Assembly: GCF_015832195.1 (NCBI RefSeq)
Contig: NC_052021.1
Location: forward strand, 1,550,001 to 1,614,000
Direction of reading: 5' to 3'
DNA: 64,000 bases
Source: Motacilla alba alba
Taxonomy: Eukaryota > Chordata > Aves > Passeriformes > Motacillidae
Shown in pieces: positions 51,441 through 64,000 of this stretch. The translations under genes were made by a program, and so were the position numbers. Below the pieces are notes generated by a model. It was not told the DNA's origin, searched no databases, and saw only the letters and a list, made by a program, of their open reading frames with translations. How positions within the stretch are numbered: the stretch's first letter is position 1; the number at the start of each line of letters is the position of its first letter.

Positions 51441-54400
51441 GCCCACCCGCAGGGAGCTGCCACAGAGCAGCATCAGGCACAGGGATGGGGAAGAGCACCA
51501 GGGCAGCCTTGGGCACAGGAAGCCTCGGGCAGGAGCTAAGCAGAACCAGGCAGCACGAACTTCAGGCTGCTCTACCCTTCTGTTGTGACATGAAGCTTCA
51601 ATCCCTGGCATTTATTCCAGATAAAAATGCTGTAGCATTGGATAGCATATATGAGAATAAATAATATTATTCTAGAAAAATATGTGAGTTTGGTACTTTC
51701 AAAGGTAATGTGCTGGGGAATCAAAACGGGTATTTAAAAAAAAAAAACATGTACGTTTTTAGGGTTTAATTTTAAAAAGCCCAGGAATGTGAATCTGGCT
51801 AGAAAAGAACTAAAACTCACTGAGCTGTTTATCACCAAGCACATTTGTCGTAGCCAGATGGGATCTCAGCTGATGCTTACTGCACTACAGTAAGCACTAC
51901 AATATGCTTTGCTTAATAATTATTCTTTCCTCTCACCTTTGTGGGCAAGGCTAACCAGTAACCTGTAAGATAAAAAGGCGTTCTTTACCTCGCCCAGCTT
52001 CAGAGACTGCACAAAACAGTACAGAGGGTGTCACTGCCTGGGCCTGCAAGGAAGGACCAAAGGACAAGGGCAACACAGGGACAGACCACAGCCCATGGTG
52101 ACAGGGACACTTCTTATAGCCACCCTTCCCACCTCTTACAGGGGAAAAGGAACCTATACATTTAAACATTAAACAATTCTGAAGTACTCACACCCTGATC
52201 CTGCTAGTCTGGCATAAAACAACTTCCTTTTTTTATTTTTTTTTTCATTTCTGGGAATCCCAGCAACACAGAACACAGCAGGCATGCATCCGCCTGCTTT
52301 CCAGCAGCACCAATGGCTGCTTCTGCATGAGGAAGCTGTTTTAAAGGCAGCACACAGAAAAAGTGATCCTTTACTGTTTGAAGATACTCACCTGCCTTGT
52401 GTATTCATTGAAACACAGAGTGTTTTAGGGAATCACGGCTCAATTTTGTTTGAGACTACCAGAGCAAAACATGGCTTCATCTGTAGGCTCAGGATTTACT
52501 GCTCAGTCTAATTTTTACCACATGACAGGGAAGGATGCATTTTGTAAGTGGATAAGGAAATGTTCTTCTGTTTGTTTCTCATGCAACTTCATGATGGGAT
52601 GGGAATACCCTTAATTTATTTATTAAGGTTTTAATAGCATGCAAACCATTTCCTGGATAAGCATCGCCTGGTGTAAGGAAACAGATTAGTGAAATCTAAA
52701 GAGCTTTCTAGACACAGATCCTAAACACAGAAAGAAAATCTCTTCGATAAAAGTATTCTGATGTCACTACTATAATAAAGAGCATATTTTACCCTATTTT
52801 TTCATCTTTTGAAAGACTGAGAGCAGAGGCACAGTTGATGAAGCAAGTATTTTCACCTGAAAAAGGAGGAGATCCTGTCACCTTTTCAAATTACTGTTGT
52901 ATAGTTCTAAATATTTGCCTTGTATAAAGTGAAGTATTAACAAAGTATAAACAACTTTAATGAAACCAACAGCAAACTTTTATTAGTCCAAACATTACAA
53001 AAAGTAGGGGAGGAGTTTAAAAGAGTGAAAATGCCCACATTTAACAAGTTGGTCTGCAACGGTATGTGCACAGCTACTTGACATTGATCCAAGAGAAAAC
53101 AAATGCTAATGATTCCGAAGAATCAAAAAAATTGATGTTTCCACCAGCAGCCTTGGAAAAGAAACTTCTCAGCCTCTTTGGTCTAGAATATGAGGTAGCA
53201 TAAAGAAACTAACAGAGATCTCTCAAGTAAAAGGTGTTTTCTGTTGTTTATATGCCATCATTTTTAAAAAATACAACCTGAGCATGTAAGCTTCTTAGTC
53301 AGGGAGCTGCATGTCTAGTTTTGTTTCCTTTTAGTTTTGGAGACTACAGATCAGATAAACTGAAAACAAGAGTTCTGCTATGAAGCATTTCACTTCAGAT
53401 TGATCTGCTGAACACGTAAGTTAATAACAGGGGATTAAGTGAATCAGCATCACATTTCTCCCTGAGGGATGCAAAATCAAGAGATTAGAAATGTCATCAA
53501 GGGATCTTCACATGAGAGATTAATTACATTATGTATATAAATATAAAAGACTTCAGCATTTTTAAAAGCAGGAGCAGACTTCAAAGGACAATGTGAGGTT
53601 TTGAAGAAGAGGAAGAAGTTTTTTCTATTTTTTTTCCAAACGGCACAATACAGCACCTTAATTAGGAATTCTAACAAACGGAATCATTGCATGTAAACTA
53701 CATTTTCAAGTTTTTAAAACCAAATTGAGCCGAGAAAACTGTGACTCAGTACAACACTGGTTTACACTCCCTTCCTCTTCAAGTGCTTCCCCAGTCACTT
53801 CTGCAGGTAACTGTTCATCAAGGTAAAAGAGAATTGAGCAATATCCAGCAGTGGAAGGAACAGAGTGCTTCCTATTTCTGGTTTGTCACGAGTAAGCTGG
53901 GTGCTTTAGTTCTGTAACCATCAGCTTTTTCAAGAAATGTCTGTTATTCTACTGAAAGGAAACTTCCAAATAATTGAATGCTTCCTGTTTTGGCTGCCTC
54001 CAGACTGAACAGTGCACATCAGCACTGATACCCCAATTACCAGCTATTTACATTAAACAACAACAGAAGAGAAGATACAAAGTCCTGTAAAGCTTCCCAT
54101 CTTCACACTCATAAGATGTTACACTTGTGGATACTTTCATGAGCCCCGGCTGGAAGATTCAAGATGTAGCAAGTTAAGGAAGCATTTTAACAACACTTGG
54201 CTTTCACAAAACCTGTTTGAATATGCATGGCTGTTTGCAAAGAAAGCAGCTAACAAGGTTCTTTCCTGTTTAAATAGGAGACGGAAACAGCAATAGCTAA
54301 AGCTTATTCAGTACAATGCCAGAGAGAAAAGAAAAAATTACCAAGTCATCTGAAAGTGACACTGTTTTCCTTTCCACCAAGATTATCCATGAAGCAGATG

Positions 54401-54717
54401 TGTTGAGTGGAAGAAAGCAATCACTCTGATGTTGAGATGCCAAGAAACTCGAAAAGATCACAGGAAAAATGCAAAAGCATTAAAAATTTAAAATTCAGGC
54501 CTCAAAATCAAAACATTATGGCCAAGTTGACTTGCAAGTCAGCATTGACTTTTTCTTCTTTTTCTGAAGACAGAGAAGGTTCTAAACCCATCCACTAGCT
54601 GCATCTCAAGTACACTTCTGGCAAATCTAATCAGCACATTTTGCACTGTGCTGCCAATCACTGTTAAAAGTATAACCTAAATAATCAAACATCTTCCCAT
54701 TCTTACCTCCCATCTCA
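51430..54717. other. Interval between the RUFY2 promoter and the DNA2 3' end
   Basis: Mostly AT-rich non-coding sequence. It should contain the DNA2 3' UTR. A minus-strand AATAAA at 52979-52984 followed by T/G-rich DNA is the best poly(A) signal seen. About 100-210 bp upstream of it (in minus sense) is a protein-like stretch open on both strands, discussed as a finding. No other gene is visible. Confidence 0.5.
52979..52984 (-). terminator. DNA2: Candidate poly(A) signal for DNA2
   Basis: Minus-strand AATAAA followed by a GTTTGCTGTTGGTTTC-type T/G-rich element. It is about 1.7 kb beyond the provisional DNA2 stop, or about 100 nt beyond the stop of a possible alternative terminal exon at 53085-53193. 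Confidence 0.4.

Positions 54718-64000
<9,283 letters not shown>

Noticed and set aside
50551..51664. Proline/alanine-rich frames of 244 and 284 codons on the plus strand and Gly/Arg-rich frames on the minus strand
   Set aside because: They translate the 60-66 bp minisatellite and the CpG island; periodic peptides follow from the DNA repeat.
52000..52030. Mini-exon-like signal on the minus strand (TTTTGTGCAG|TCTCTGAAGCTGGGCGAG|gtaaag)
   Set aside because: Only six codons, not needed by any gene model, and such acceptor-donor pairs occur by chance.

Overview
This is a vertebrate nuclear window, almost certainly from a bird and probably a songbird. The evidence is four multi-exon genes with GT-AG introns, fairly short introns, CpG-island promoters and avian-type endogenous-retrovirus LTRs. 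The gene order and orientation (PBLD minus, HNRNPH3 plus, RUFY2 minus, DNA2 minus) match what I recall of human 10q21.3, so this is a conserved syntenic block. Species-level placement is inference. No bacterial-type operon, CRISPR array or defence system is present.

Layout: 1-3030 is non-coding sequence downstream of PBLD. It includes an AT-rich cluster of homeodomain-type motifs near 0.9-1.3 kb that could be a distal enhancer of ATOH7, the expected next gene to the left. PBLD (minus, 9 coding exons, 286 aa) runs from 15427 down to 3031. A CpG island at about 15.5-16.9 kb separates it head-to-head from HNRNPH3 (plus, 9 coding exons plus a probable non-coding first exon, 342 aa, 17423-22029). 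HNRNPH3 is followed by a UTR with two poly(A) signals, an unexplained GC-rich island at 23.5-24.1 kb, and then the 3' end of the convergent gene RUFY2 (minus, 18 coding exons, 606 aa, 50811 down to 26274). The RUFY2 promoter island carries a minisatellite of 60-66 bp units. About 3.3 kb further right the C-terminal helicase part of DNA2 (minus) begins and runs off the right edge. Its last exons and true C-terminus are the least certain gene structure here.

All exon boundaries were read by hand from splice sites, reading-frame continuity and recalled family sequence. PBLD, HNRNPH3 and RUFY2 each sum to an intact reading frame. The genes do unrelated jobs: a PhzF-fold protein, a splicing regulator, an endosomal RUN/FYVE effector, and a replication/repair nuclease-helicase. 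Their grouping reflects conserved synteny rather than a pathway. Mobile-element content is modest: two confident LTR remnants (one with a perfect 5-bp target-site duplication), one probable LTR, and several simple repeats.

The observations most worth a second look are: (1) the TATCGCGATA-type motif shared by the PBLD/HNRNPH3 promoter and the RUFY2 promoter minisatellite; (2) G-run clusters beside HNRNPH3 exons, which fit self-regulated splicing; (3) a protein-like stretch open on both strands near 53.1 kb, next to a good poly(A) signal and the uncertain DNA2 3' end; (4) the possible ATOH7 enhancer; (5) the orphan GC island.
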